A stretch of 64,000 nucleotides of DNA, from NCBI GenBank assembly GCA_036656615.1, contig JAVXHY010000008.1, positions 1 to 64,000 on the forward strand, in the 5' to 3' direction. The DNA is from CAUPWF01 sp036656615 (lineage in GTDB: Bacteria; Bacillota; Clostridia; Lachnospirales; Lachnospiraceae). A program made the position numbers and the translations under genes. The notes below the pieces were generated by a model, which did not search any database, was not told the origin of the DNA, and worked only from the letters and a program-made list of their open reading frames with translations. Shown here in pieces: positions 34,049 through 42,350 of the stretch. Numbering within the stretch: position 1 is the first letter of the stretch; every line of letters starts with the position of its first letter.

Positions 34049-34510
34049 ATGGATAATTTTTCAAAATCATTAAACAAACGGTTAGTACTAGGGGTTATAT
34101 TAACTGGAATTATAAGTCTGCAAAACATTGCTCAACTTTTCATATTAATCACAGAGTTTTGGAATGGAGCCCCTTATGCCACGGAAATATTAAATGCTTT
34201 TTTATTTACATTTAGTATTATTATGAGCTTTGTGGCACTCATTAAAATTTGGATTAGTGGAAAACCATTTTCCAAAACTTTAACGAACTGTATGTCTGGA
34301 ATTGGAATTGTTTACACATCAGCTAGTTTTTTTGCCTGCTTTATTCCCGGTGTAATGCCAACAGGACTGCAGATACTTGGCTTTCAATTTAAAAAGCTTG
34401 ACATTTTTATTCAGGGAAACTATCTAACCTATGGACTATTAATGTTAGTGTTCTCCGAAGTGTTAAAATATGGTTTGGAATATCAGCATGATTCTGAACT
34501 AACATTATAG
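34049..34510 (+). CDS. DUF2975 membrane protein
   Basis: The product is 153 residues with four membrane segments (LVLGVILTGIISLQNIAQLF, FLFTFSIIMSFVALIKIWI and two more). DUF2975 proteins usually pair with a small YozG-like XRE regulator, as here. The ATG at 34049 follows GGAGG by eight bases; an ATG five codons earlier would include that site. The function is unknown; a membrane sensor or antagonist for the adjacent regulator is plausible. Confidence 0.8.
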   Translation: MDNFSKSLNKRLVLGVILTGIISLQNIAQLFILITEFWNGAPYATEILNAFLFTFSIIMSFVALIKIWISGKPFSKTLTNCMSGIGIVYTSASFFACFIPGVMPTGLQILGFQFKKLDIFIQGNYLTYGLLMLVFSEVLKYGLEYQHDSELTL

Positions 34511-34521
34511 GGAGGGTACAC

Positions 34522-34743
34522 ATGGCTATTATACTAAGATTAGATCGAATGATGGCAGATAGAAAAATGTCTTTAAATGAACTAACCGCAAAGGTAGGAC
34601 TTTCTTCTGCAAATTTATCAAATTTAAAAACAGGAAAAGTAAGGGCAATTCGATTTTCTACGCTTGAAGCAATCTGTCGGGTATTAGAATGTCAGCCCGG
34701 AGATATTCTGGAATACAAAGAAGAGCAAGACTCCACAGACTAA
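34522..34743 (+). CDS. small XRE/YozG-like transcriptional regulator
   Basis: The 73 residues are almost only a Cro/CI-type helix-turn-helix: MSLNELTAKVGLSSANLSNLKTGKVRAIRFSTLEAI, followed by the typical CQPGDILEY ending. It starts 11 bases after the DUF2975 gene with a GGAGGG site. The pair is common in Firmicutes and likely regulates itself. Confidence 0.9.
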   Translation: MAIILRLDRMMADRKMSLNELTAKVGLSSANLSNLKTGKVRAIRFSTLEAICRVLECQPGDILEYKEEQDSTD

Positions 34744-34780
34744 AAAAATCTCTCGCAGTATTATGCGAGAGATTTTTTCT
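34744..34780. terminator. bidirectional terminator
   Basis: AAAAAATCTCTCGCA-GTATTA-TGCGAGAGATTTTTT is a perfect 15-bp stem with A-runs and T-runs on both sides. It serves the XRE gene and the convergent kinase operon ending at 34807. Confidence 0.95.
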
Positions 34781-34806
34781 ACGGAGTCACCAACGAGGAT
34801 CTATGT

Positions 34807-36327
34807 TCAGTTTTCTGTATTTTTAACCATCAAATCCTCCAGCTTTTGATAAAGCTTCAAATAAATTTCATAATTATTTTGATAAATTTCCTTATGATCT
34901 GTGTTGGGTTCGTGCTTTCTCGTGATTTTCACAGTCCTTGTTACAGCTTCTTCAAAATCTCTATAGAATCCTACTCCCACACCTGCAAGAATAGCTGCCC
35001 CAAGTGTTGTTGCTGTATCTGAAGATGGCACTACAATGGATTTTCCTGTTATATCGCTTTTCATTTGTGTCCACAGAAGCGAATTGGCAGATCCACCCAT
35101 TGCCCGAAGTTCTTTTACCTCCGTACCCGTTGCCTCTGCAATATCTATATTATGTTTTAAGGAAAATGCTACTCCTTCCATAGCTGAACGTATGATATGA
35201 CCCTTTGTTTTACTAAAATCTAAGCCAAAGAAAACCCCCTTAGCATCTGGATTCCAAATAGGTGATCGTTCTCCTGCCATATATGGAAGAAATATCAATC
35301 CATCACTTCCCTCATTTACTTTATCTGCCAGTTCATTTAATTGTATCAGTGAAGCCTTCCCTGTTTCTAGTTCTTTCGATCGTTCGAACTCTGCAAATTC
35401 TTTTTCCAGCCAACGCATTACACCCCCGCCACCGGTTGTTCCACCTTGTAGCAGCCATTGATCTGGCACCACATGAAATCCTAAAATCAATCGTGGATCA
35501 GCCGCATACTGATTCATACATATGCTCATTCCACCAGCCTGTCCGCCTTGCTCTTGTGTTTCTCCCGGATGAATCACACCTGCTCCAAGTGCACCACAAG
35601 CCGCATCCAATCCACCCGCCACGACCAAAGTGCCCTCTGCTAATCCGGTTTGTTCTGCGGCTTTTTTTGTAACCCTTCCAATCACTTGATGACTTGGCAC
35701 AATCTGTGGCAATACTTCCACTGGTATCCCAAGTTTCATACACATCTTTTCATCCCATTGTCCATGGTGCATATCAAAACAATGCAGTCCATATCCCTGG
35801 GACATATCTTGGGTAATTGCTCCTGTCAATCTGTAAGCAATAAAACTATTTGACTGCAATATCTTATCTACATGTGCAAACATATTGGGCATCGTTTCCT
35901 TATACCAAAGAATCTTTGCCGTTGTATAAGAAGGCTGCAGCGAATTCCCCGCTAATGTGAAAATCTGATCCTCTCCAATTTGAAGATTAAGTCTATCACA
36001 AATATCCTGTGCTCTAGTATCCATCCAAATAGGTGTATTTGCCAAAACCACACCTTCTTGATTCATTGGAATTGCAGACCATCCTTGACCGTCTATCCCA
36101 ATCCCAGCTATATCATCAGAATCTATTTCCCCTCCGCTTAATACATCCTGAATAGTTCTGCACACAGCATCCCACCATTCATCAGGATTTTGTTCTGCCC
36201 ATCCTGGTTTTGGATAATACACAGGATAGTCTCCATTTCCGCTTGCCATAACTTCCCCACTTTTGTTAAAGATGGCGATTTTACAAGCACTGGTTCCAAT
36301 ATCAATTCCTAATAAATATTTCTTCAT
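34807..36327 (-). CDS. FGGY-family sugar kinase (xylulokinase-like)
   Basis: The 506 residues show GIDIGTSACKIAIFNKSG at the N terminus, GIDGQGWSAIPMN near residue 80 with the xylulokinase-type contact region PIWMDTRAQD, and the ATP-domain motif GGSANSLLWTQMKSDI with GAAILAGVGVG near the end. It is the last gene of a leftward operon gatY-gatD-HAD-kinase, so the substrate is probably a ketose such as D-tagatose, D-sorbose, D-fructose or D-xylulose. Sequence reading cannot choose among these. Confidence 0.88.
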   Translation of the reverse strand: MKKYLLGIDIGTSACKIAIFNKSGEVMASGNGDYPVYYPKPGWAEQNPDEWWDAVCRTIQDVLSGGEIDSDDIAGIGIDGQGWSAIPMNQEGVVLANTPIWMDTRAQDICDRLNLQIGEDQIFTLAGNSLQPSYTTAKILWYKETMPNMFAHVDKILQSNSFIAYRLTGAITQDMSQGYGLHCFDMHHGQWDEKMCMKLGIPVEVLPQIVPSHQVIGRVTKKAAEQTGLAEGTLVVAGGLDAACGALGAGVIHPGETQEQGGQAGGMSICMNQYAADPRLILGFHVVPDQWLLQGGTTGGGGVMRWLEKEFAEFERSKELETGKASLIQLNELADKVNEGSDGLIFLPYMAGERSPIWNPDAKGVFFGLDFSKTKGHIIRSAMEGVAFSLKHNIDIAEATGTEVKELRAMGGSANSLLWTQMKSDITGKSIVVPSSDTATTLGAAILAGVGVGFYRDFEEAVTRTVKITRKHEPNTDHKEIYQNNYEIYLKLYQKLEDLMVKNTEN

Positions 36328-36361
36328 TCCTACCTCATTTTTCTTATAACTTCCACAGGCG

Positions 36362-36994
36362 TTATTTTATATTCTCATAATCTATAGTCAAGAGTTCAGG
36401 AAACGAGTAAATCGTCCTAAATTCTCCCTGAACTTTTCCAAATCCATACGCAGCAAAGATCATTGGAATTCCTGCTTCTTCACATGCATCTGCATCACCT
36501 TGGGTATCTCCTACGTAAATCCCCTGTTTCAACCCATTTCGTTTCATAATAAGTCTAATATTATCACCCTTCAACATGCCGGTATCTCCCGGACATGTAT
36601 AATCCGTAAAATATGAACCAAGCCCAGTATTTTGCAAAAAAGCTTCAATATAGCCCGCCTGACAATTGCTGACAATAAATAATGGATACTTGTCAGATAA
36701 TTTTCTAATTGTTTCAGCTACTCCTTCATAAATCTTGCAAGGTTGTACAGCAACCAAACGATTTTCATAGTTAAACAAATGAATAGAAAGAGAAATTCTT
36801 TGCTCTTCTGTCAACATAGGAAATAGATTGCTCATAATTACCTCTAATGGTTTTCCAAATTCACCCATCAACTCAGTTCCAGTCACTCTTTTTTCCAAGT
36901 CGGATTGTTCTTTAATGGCCTGATTCCAAGATTGTGCCACTGTTTCTGTGGAATCCCACAAAGTTCCATCTACATCAAATATAATTCCGTTCAT
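36362..36994 (-). CDS. HAD-superfamily phosphatase
   Basis: The 210 residues contain the HAD motifs FDVDGTLWDS (nucleophile Asp7 and acid Asp9), IVSNCQAGY, the lysine in LKGDNIRLI and YVGDTQGDADACEEAG. A helical cap follows motif I, as in beta-phosphoglucomutase or phosphoglycolate-type enzymes. Its place between gatD and the kinase suggests it acts on a sugar phosphate, either as a side-product phosphatase or as a mutase-like step. The substrate is unknown. Confidence 0.87.
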   Translation of the reverse strand: MNGIIFDVDGTLWDSTETVAQSWNQAIKEQSDLEKRVTGTELMGEFGKPLEVIMSNLFPMLTEEQRISLSIHLFNYENRLVAVQPCKIYEGVAETIRKLSDKYPLFIVSNCQAGYIEAFLQNTGLGSYFTDYTCPGDTGMLKGDNIRLIMKRNGLKQGIYVGDTQGDADACEEAGIPMIFAAYGFGKVQGEFRTIYSFPELLTIDYENIK

Positions 36995-37021
36995 GTCATC
37001 TCCTCTGCAATCACCACTCTA

Positions 37022-38068
37022 TCATTCATTTATCAATAGTATTTTTCCCTTTACTAACCCTGGTGTCTTATACATATCAAATGCTTCTTGTGCTTTACTC
37101 ATAGGCATTTGCTTGAAAATAAAGCCATCATCAAATTTCAACTCTCCTGTTGCAAAATAGTGAGCCGTCAATTCCCATTCTTTCCCTGGATAAGGTGCGC
37201 TGTAAGACATCCAAGATCCTGTTAATTTGAATTCCTTACGATTCATATTTTCCCACATAGAGGGTGTAAAACCTAATTCTACATGTGGCGTTCCAATAAA
37301 ACAAACATGTGCTTTGTTGGCAGCTAATTGAAATGCCATTTGCATAGTTGGCACTGCTCCCGCTGTTTCAAATACATAAGCATAGCCTTTTTGTTCCGTA
37401 ATTTGCATAGCCTTTTCCATAAAGTTTTTATCTAAGGTATTAATAACATCATCTGCACCCAACCTTTTTGCCATTGCCAGACGTTCTTCACTAATGTCAA
37501 ACACCACAACCTTTTTAGAACCAAAGATTTTTGCCCATTGCATGGTAAACATACCAATTGTACCTCCACCTAGAATGGCTACATATTCACCTCCTTGGTA
37601 ATCATTACAAAAAACTCCATGAAGTGCAACCGTTGAAGGTTCAAACATTGCACCTCGTTCATAAGGAATATGCTCATCAAATACCACTGCATTCTTCTCT
37701 GGTATCACGATATAATCTGCATTGCTCCCTTGTTGTCTGGAACCAATAAAACTATAGTCCTTACATAACGAATAATTACCTTTTTGACAATCCATACATT
37801 TCATACATGGAATCAAAGGTGCCCCTGATACCCGATCTCCTATCTTTACTTTTTCTACCCCTTCCCCAATTTCTACCACATCTCCCGAAAATTCATGTCC
37901 CAGTACAATTGGATAAAAATGCACCCCATTGTTCAGCACTCTTGGAATATCAGATCCACATATTCCAGAAGCTTTTACTTTCACTTTAATCAAACCGGCT
38001 TCTATCTTTGGTTCTTCAATTTCCTGGTATTTTATTACTTCATTCTTCACAACAACTGCCGCTTTCAT
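37022..38068 (-). CDS. zinc-dependent polyol dehydrogenase, GatD-like
   Basis: The MDR-type product (348 residues) closely follows E. coli galactitol-1-phosphate 5-dehydrogenase by eye: ASGICGSDIPRVLNNGVHFYPIVLGHEFSG, YSFIGSRQQG and the late GSWMSYSAPYPGKEW. Structural zinc cysteines lie in CMKCMDCQKGNYSLC, and the NAD site is GGGTIGMF near residue 173. No PTS components accompany it, and the nearby importer is an ABC type, so it may oxidise a free polyol rather than a phosphate. Confidence 0.85.
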   Translation of the reverse strand: MKAAVVVKNEVIKYQEIEEPKIEAGLIKVKVKASGICGSDIPRVLNNGVHFYPIVLGHEFSGDVVEIGEGVEKVKIGDRVSGAPLIPCMKCMDCQKGNYSLCKDYSFIGSRQQGSNADYIVIPEKNAVVFDEHIPYERGAMFEPSTVALHGVFCNDYQGGEYVAILGGGTIGMFTMQWAKIFGSKKVVVFDISEERLAMAKRLGADDVINTLDKNFMEKAMQITEQKGYAYVFETAGAVPTMQMAFQLAANKAHVCFIGTPHVELGFTPSMWENMNRKEFKLTGSWMSYSAPYPGKEWELTAHYFATGELKFDDGFIFKQMPMSKAQEAFDMYKTPGLVKGKILLINE

Positions 38069-38090
38069 ATTGATCCTCCTATTTCACTTT

Positions 38091-38939
38091 TTATGCCTTT
38101 TTCTCACATCCGCATACCAACATTCTTTTCATAACGGATTCCTTTACCGCATCCATACCTACTTTTCCTAATGCTTTCGGATCGAAAATTTCCGGATTTT
38201 CTTTTAATAATTTTCTAATTGCCACTGTATATGCCACTCGCAGTTCTGTAGCAAAATTCACCTTACAAATTCCTCGTTCAACACAATCCTTAATATCTGT
38301 ATCTAATAATCCCGATGCACCGTGTAGTACCAGTGGAACATCTATTACCTTCCGAAGTTGAGATAATCGTTCTTTATCCAATACCGGAGTTCCATCATAA
38401 AATCCATGTGCTGTTCCAATTGCCACTGCAAGTGATTGAATATGGGTTCTATTAACAAATTCTACTGCCTGAAAAGGGTCTGTATTGGTATCTTTCATAA
38501 CCACTAGATCATCTTCCTTTCCACCAACCTTACCCAATTCTGCTTCTACAGGTATATTGTTAGGAAGTGCCACATCCACAACCCTCTTAGTAACTGCAAT
38601 GTTTTCTTCAAAGTTTTCAGCCGACCCATCAATCATCACAGAAGTATATCCTTCTTTTATTGCTCTTACTGCCAATTCAAAACTATTTCCATGATCTAAA
38701 TGTAATGCTACTGGAACCTGTGCTTTTTGGGCTTCTGCCGATACAATATTCGCAAAAGTTTCCAAGGTTCCATAGATAACCGTCGAAGGAGTCGTTTGTA
38801 ATATAACCGGGGCCGAAAGCTCCTCTGCCGCTCCAATCACCGCTTTTATCATTTCCATATTTTCAACATTAAATGCTCCCACAGCGTAGCCACCAGCCTG
38901 TGCTTGAAGAAGCATGTTCCTTGATGTAACCAATGACAT
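38091..38939 (-). CDS. class II ketose-bisphosphate aldolase, GatY/KbaY type
   Basis: The 282 residues contain the zinc-binding LHLDHGN near residue 80, GTAHGFYDG near residue 178, LHGASGL near residue 208 and KVNFATELRVAY, the pattern of tagatose-1,6-bisphosphate aldolase catalytic chains. In E. coli GatY needs GatZ for full activity; a GatZ homologue is encoded at 39995 on the other strand. It is the first gene of the leftward operon and has a TTGACA promoter in the divergent region. Confidence 0.88.
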   Translation of the reverse strand: MSLVTSRNMLLQAQAGGYAVGAFNVENMEMIKAVIGAAEELSAPVILQTTPSTVIYGTLETFANIVSAEAQKAQVPVALHLDHGNSFELAVRAIKEGYTSVMIDGSAENFEENIAVTKRVVDVALPNNIPVEAELGKVGGKEDDLVVMKDTNTDPFQAVEFVNRTHIQSLAVAIGTAHGFYDGTPVLDKERLSQLRKVIDVPLVLHGASGLLDTDIKDCVERGICKVNFATELRVAYTVAIRKLLKENPEIFDPKALGKVGMDAVKESVMKRMLVCGCEKKA

Positions 38940-38985
38940 ATTATGCCCTCCTATAAATTATGAAACTACATGGTTTATATTAAAT

Positions 38986-39061
38986 ATCGTACCTATTTTT
39001 TCATAGATTGTCAACCCAACATTGCGTTTTTTGTGTATAAATGTTATTATGTACGTACATA
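38986..39061. promoter_or_regulatory. divergent promoters with GntR-type palindrome
   Basis: Leftward (gatY): TTGACA (39009-39014), 17 bases, TACGAT (38986-38991). Rightward (epimerase): TTGCGT (39022-39027), 17 bases, TATTAT (39045-39050). The perfect palindrome TATGTACGTACATA (39048-39061) begins three bases inside the rightward -10. It matches sites at 45103, 46086, 46215 and 53874. The leftward -10 region contains a half-like TAGGTAC. Confidence 0.7.
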
Positions 39062-39096
39062 GCTACATGAAATATTAAGAAAAGGAGAAACAACAT

Positions 39097-39969
39097 ATGA
39101 AACACGGTATTTATTATGCTTACTGGGAAAAAGAGTGGGAAGCAGACTATCTCTATTACGTAGACAAAGTTTCAAAATTAGGGTTCGATATTTTAGAATT
39201 GGGTGCAAAACCATTGCCCGACTATAATTTTAGTCAAATTACCGCCCTTAGATCTGCTGCAAAAAACAATGGTCTTGAATTAACCGCTGGATATGGTCCC
39301 GCATTTAATCAAAATATTGGCTCCCCTAATTCTATTACTAGAGCACATGGTCTCGCATGGTTTACAAGACTTTTTGAAGTCATGGCTCAATTAGATATCC
39401 ATCTATTAGGTGGCGCTATTTACTCCTATTGGCCAGTGGATTTTTCAACCGTTATAAATAAATCTGATGATTGGAAACGCAGTGTAGAAGGGATGCAAAT
39501 TTTAGGACCCATCGCAAAACAATACAACATAACATTAGGTATGGAAGTTTTAAATCGATTTGAAAATCATATATTAAATACCGCGCAAGAAGGTGTTGCT
39601 TTTGTAAAAGAAATAGGAGTAGAAAATGTCAAAGTTATGTTAGATACCTTTCATATGAATATCGAAGAATCCAGTATCGGCGATGCCATACGCACAGCCG
39701 GAAATCTTCTTGGACATTTTCATACCGGAGAATGTAACCGCATGGTTCCAGGAAAAGGCCGAATTCCATGGAAGGAAATTGGTGACGCACTCAAATCCAT
39801 TGAATATAACGGCACGGTTGTTATGGAACCCTTTGTTAATACCGGGGGAACAGTTGGACAAAACATACATGTTTGGCGCGATATCAGTCAAGGCGCAAAC
39901 GAAGACCAACTAGATTTAGACGCAAAGCAAGCATTGGCATTTCAACGATATATGTTAGATTGGAAGTAG
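39097..39969 (+). CDS. D-allulose (psicose)/D-tagatose 3-epimerase
   Basis: A TIM-barrel enzyme that interconverts D-fructose and D-allulose, or D-tagatose and D-sorbose. The 290 residues begin MKHGIYYAYWEKEWEADY, nearly the same start as the Clostridium cellulolyticum enzyme as I recall it. The metal ligands fall at the same numbers, Glu150, Asp183, His209 and Glu244, in EVLNRFEN, MLDTFHMN, GHFHTGECNR and MEPFV. It precedes gatZ by 25 bases in a rightward operon. Confidence 0.92.
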   Translation: MKHGIYYAYWEKEWEADYLYYVDKVSKLGFDILELGAKPLPDYNFSQITALRSAAKNNGLELTAGYGPAFNQNIGSPNSITRAHGLAWFTRLFEVMAQLDIHLLGGAIYSYWPVDFSTVINKSDDWKRSVEGMQILGPIAKQYNITLGMEVLNRFENHILNTAQEGVAFVKEIGVENVKVMLDTFHMNIEESSIGDAIRTAGNLLGHFHTGECNRMVPGKGRIPWKEIGDALKSIEYNGTVVMEPFVNTGGTVGQNIHVWRDISQGANEDQLDLDAKQALAFQRYMLDWK

Positions 39970-39994
39970 ATCTTGCCCTAAAAGGAGAATAGAA

Positions 39995-41317
39995 ATGAAA
40001 GATGTATTACGCAATATCATAACAAAACGAAACAAAGGAATACACAGTGGAATTCCCTCTTATTGTACCGCTAACAGCTTAGTAATTGAAGCAATTTTAG
40101 AACAGGCTCAACGCTTTGACGACTCTGTTATAATAGAAGCAACTGCTAATCAAGTCAATCAATTCGGTGGATATACAGGTATGAAGCCTCAAGATTTTGC
40201 TGATTTTGTATACGAAATTGCTAACAATATTGGATTTGATCTAGAACATATTATTCTAGGTGGTGACCACCTAGGACCTTTAACATGGTCAGCCCTTCCA
40301 GAAGAAGAAGCTATGAGGAATTCAATTGAACTGGTACAATTATTTGTAAAGGCAGGATTTAAAAAAATACACTTAGATACCAGCATGAAGCTTGGCAGCG
40401 ATTCTCCTAATACTCCATTAAGTGATCAAATCATTGCCCAACGTGGTGTTCGTCTTTATATTGCATGCGAAGAAGCTTTTCAAGAATTATTACAGAAAAA
40501 TCCCCAGGAAGCTCATCCAATCTTTATTATTGGAAGCGAAGTACCTATTCCCGGAGGCGCAAAAGATGAAGAAACGGTTCAAGTTACCAATCCTCTTGCA
40601 TTTGAATCCACTGTTCAAGTTTACAAAGAAGCCTTTCTAAGTCATGGTATTACCAATGCATTCGATTATATAATAGCAGTTGTCGTTCAACCTGGAGTAG
40701 AATTCGGGGATACTGAAATTGCACATTATAATTCCTTCTCCGCGAAAAAATTGTGTAATGCATTAAAAAAACATCCAAACCTAGTTTTTGAAGGCCATTC
40801 TACTGATTATCAGACACCTGAAGAATTAAAAAAAATGGTAACTGATGGAATCGCAATTCTTAAAGTTGGACCTGCGCTGACCTTTTCTCTTAGAGAAGGG
40901 TTGTTTTCCTTAAGTGCTATAGAAAACGAATTGATTCCCGAAGAAAAAAGATCCCATTTCATAGAAATATTAGAACAAGTTATGTTAGATTCTCCTGTCA
41001 ATTGGAAAACTCATTATCACGGTACTGATAATGAATTACAAATCAAAAGAAAATACAGTTTTTCAGATCGCAGCCGCTATTATATGAACCAGGAAGCTGT
41101 ACAAAATTCTATCGATCGTCTATTTCATAATTTAGATGAGACGGGCATTCCTCTAAGTATGCTGCATCAATTTCTTCCACTTCAATATATAAAAGTAAGA
41201 GATGGAAAGCTTCCTTGCAACGCAAGGGCATTGGCAAAAGATTGTGTAGTCACCTTAGTAGACGACTATAATTACGCTGTGAAAACAAACTATATGATAG
41301 GAAGTATATTTGCATAG
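39995..41317 (+). CDS. D-tagatose-bisphosphate aldolase non-catalytic subunit, GatZ/KbaZ type
   Basis: The 440 residues match the GatZ/KbaZ family: GIPSYCTANSLVIEA, IEATANQVNQFGGYTGM, FDLEHIILGGDHLGPL, FKKIHLDTSM and YIIGSEVPIPGG-like FIIGSEVPIPGGAKDEE. In E. coli this subunit stabilises GatY/KbaY; related proteins may have other activities. Here it is separated from gatY by the divergent promoter and follows the epimerase. A strong terminator follows. Confidence 0.92.
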   Translation: MKDVLRNIITKRNKGIHSGIPSYCTANSLVIEAILEQAQRFDDSVIIEATANQVNQFGGYTGMKPQDFADFVYEIANNIGFDLEHIILGGDHLGPLTWSALPEEEAMRNSIELVQLFVKAGFKKIHLDTSMKLGSDSPNTPLSDQIIAQRGVRLYIACEEAFQELLQKNPQEAHPIFIIGSEVPIPGGAKDEETVQVTNPLAFESTVQVYKEAFLSHGITNAFDYIIAVVVQPGVEFGDTEIAHYNSFSAKKLCNALKKHPNLVFEGHSTDYQTPEELKKMVTDGIAILKVGPALTFSLREGLFSLSAIENELIPEEKRSHFIEILEQVMLDSPVNWKTHYHGTDNELQIKRKYSFSDRSRYYMNQEAVQNSIDRLFHNLDETGIPLSMLHQFLPLQYIKVRDGKLPCNARALAKDCVVTLVDDYNYAVKTNYMIGSIFA

Positions 41318-41327
41318 CATAACAAGC

Positions 41328-41358
41328 AAAAACCCCGCTGCGAGCTGCGGGGTTTTCT
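41328..41358. terminator. terminator between gatZ and the ABC operon
   Basis: AAAACCCCGC (41328-41337) pairs with GCGGGGTTTT (41346-41355), followed by CTTT. The A-run on the other side lets it work for the convergent ABC operon as well. Confidence 0.9.
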
Positions 41359-41386
41359 TTATTTTATATGTATAACTAATTATTGT

Positions 41387-42346
41387 TTATACAGTTTTCT
41401 CCGATTGGTCTGTAGCAACTTGAAGTAATACAGCTGCAATGATAATAAATCCTTTGATAATATCTTGTGGATAGGAAGGAACTGCCATAAGGTTCATAAT
41501 ATTTCCAATTAATGCCAATACAAGTGCACCAACTACTGTTCTAACAACAAAACCTTTTCCACCTGCTAAAGATGCACCACCTATAACACAAGCTGCAATT
41601 GCATCCAGTTCCTGACCGTTGCCCACTGTAGCACTTCCTGTAGAAGACCTGGCTGCCACAAAAACCCCTGCAAGTGCCGCTAAAATTCCTGACAAGGTAT
41701 ACACAGAAATCAAATATCTTTTTACTCTTATTCCAGCAAGTTCTACTGCTGTGGAGTTGCTTCCCACTGCAATGACAATCCGACCATAAGAAGTATATTG
41801 TTGTACAAACCAGAAAAAGACAATAATCAAAATTGTAATGATAATAATTGGAAAAAATGATTCCTTGTTTACTAAGGTATCTAATGTTCCACGTTCCAAT
41901 TTAATCGGTGTTCCATTTGTCAATACAAAAGCAAAACCTCTTGCAATTGTCATCATTGCCAGTGATGCAACAAAGCCCTGCATTTTTGCATAAGCCACTA
42001 AGATACCCGTAAACGTTCCCAATACGATTCCTGCACCCATTGCAAGAAGCAAAGCAGGAACAAAATTCATATTGTAATCTCTGATCAACAATGCTGTAAG
42101 CGCAGCACCAAAAGCCATAATAGAACCAACCGACAAGTCAATTCCACCCGTTAGGACTACAAACAGCATTCCTATCGCCACACAAATAGGTGCCGCCTGT
42201 TGCAGTGCGATATTTCTAATATTCATTGCAGTTAAGAAATTTTCTGACAAAAGACAACATGCTACAAATAAAATCAAGAAAATAATATATGTATTATATT
42301 GAATCAGGAAATTCTTTATACTAAATTTTTTCTTTCTTTCAGCCAT
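41387..42346 (-). CDS. Rbs-type sugar ABC transporter permease
   Basis: The product (319 residues) has about eight to ten membrane segments and the permease pattern LFVVLTGGIDLSVGSIMAFGAAL near residue 60, plus IAACVIGGASLAGGKG near residue 245. The ATG at 42346 follows GGGGG at nine bases; a seven-codon extension overlaps the ATPase stop. It works as a homodimer with the two-domain ATPase and lipoprotein encoded upstream. Substrate is probably a ketose, polyol or aldose, judged from neighbours. Confidence 0.92.
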   Translation of the reverse strand: MAERKKKFSIKNFLIQYNTYIIFLILFVACCLLSENFLTAMNIRNIALQQAAPICVAIGMLFVVLTGGIDLSVGSIMAFGAALTALLIRDYNMNFVPALLLAMGAGIVLGTFTGILVAYAKMQGFVASLAMMTIARGFAFVLTNGTPIKLERGTLDTLVNKESFFPIIIITILIIVFFWFVQQYTSYGRIVIAVGSNSTAVELAGIRVKRYLISVYTLSGILAALAGVFVAARSSTGSATVGNGQELDAIAACVIGGASLAGGKGFVVRTVVGALVLALIGNIMNLMAVPSYPQDIIKGFIIIAAVLLQVATDQSEKTV

Positions 42347-42350
42347 TTTG

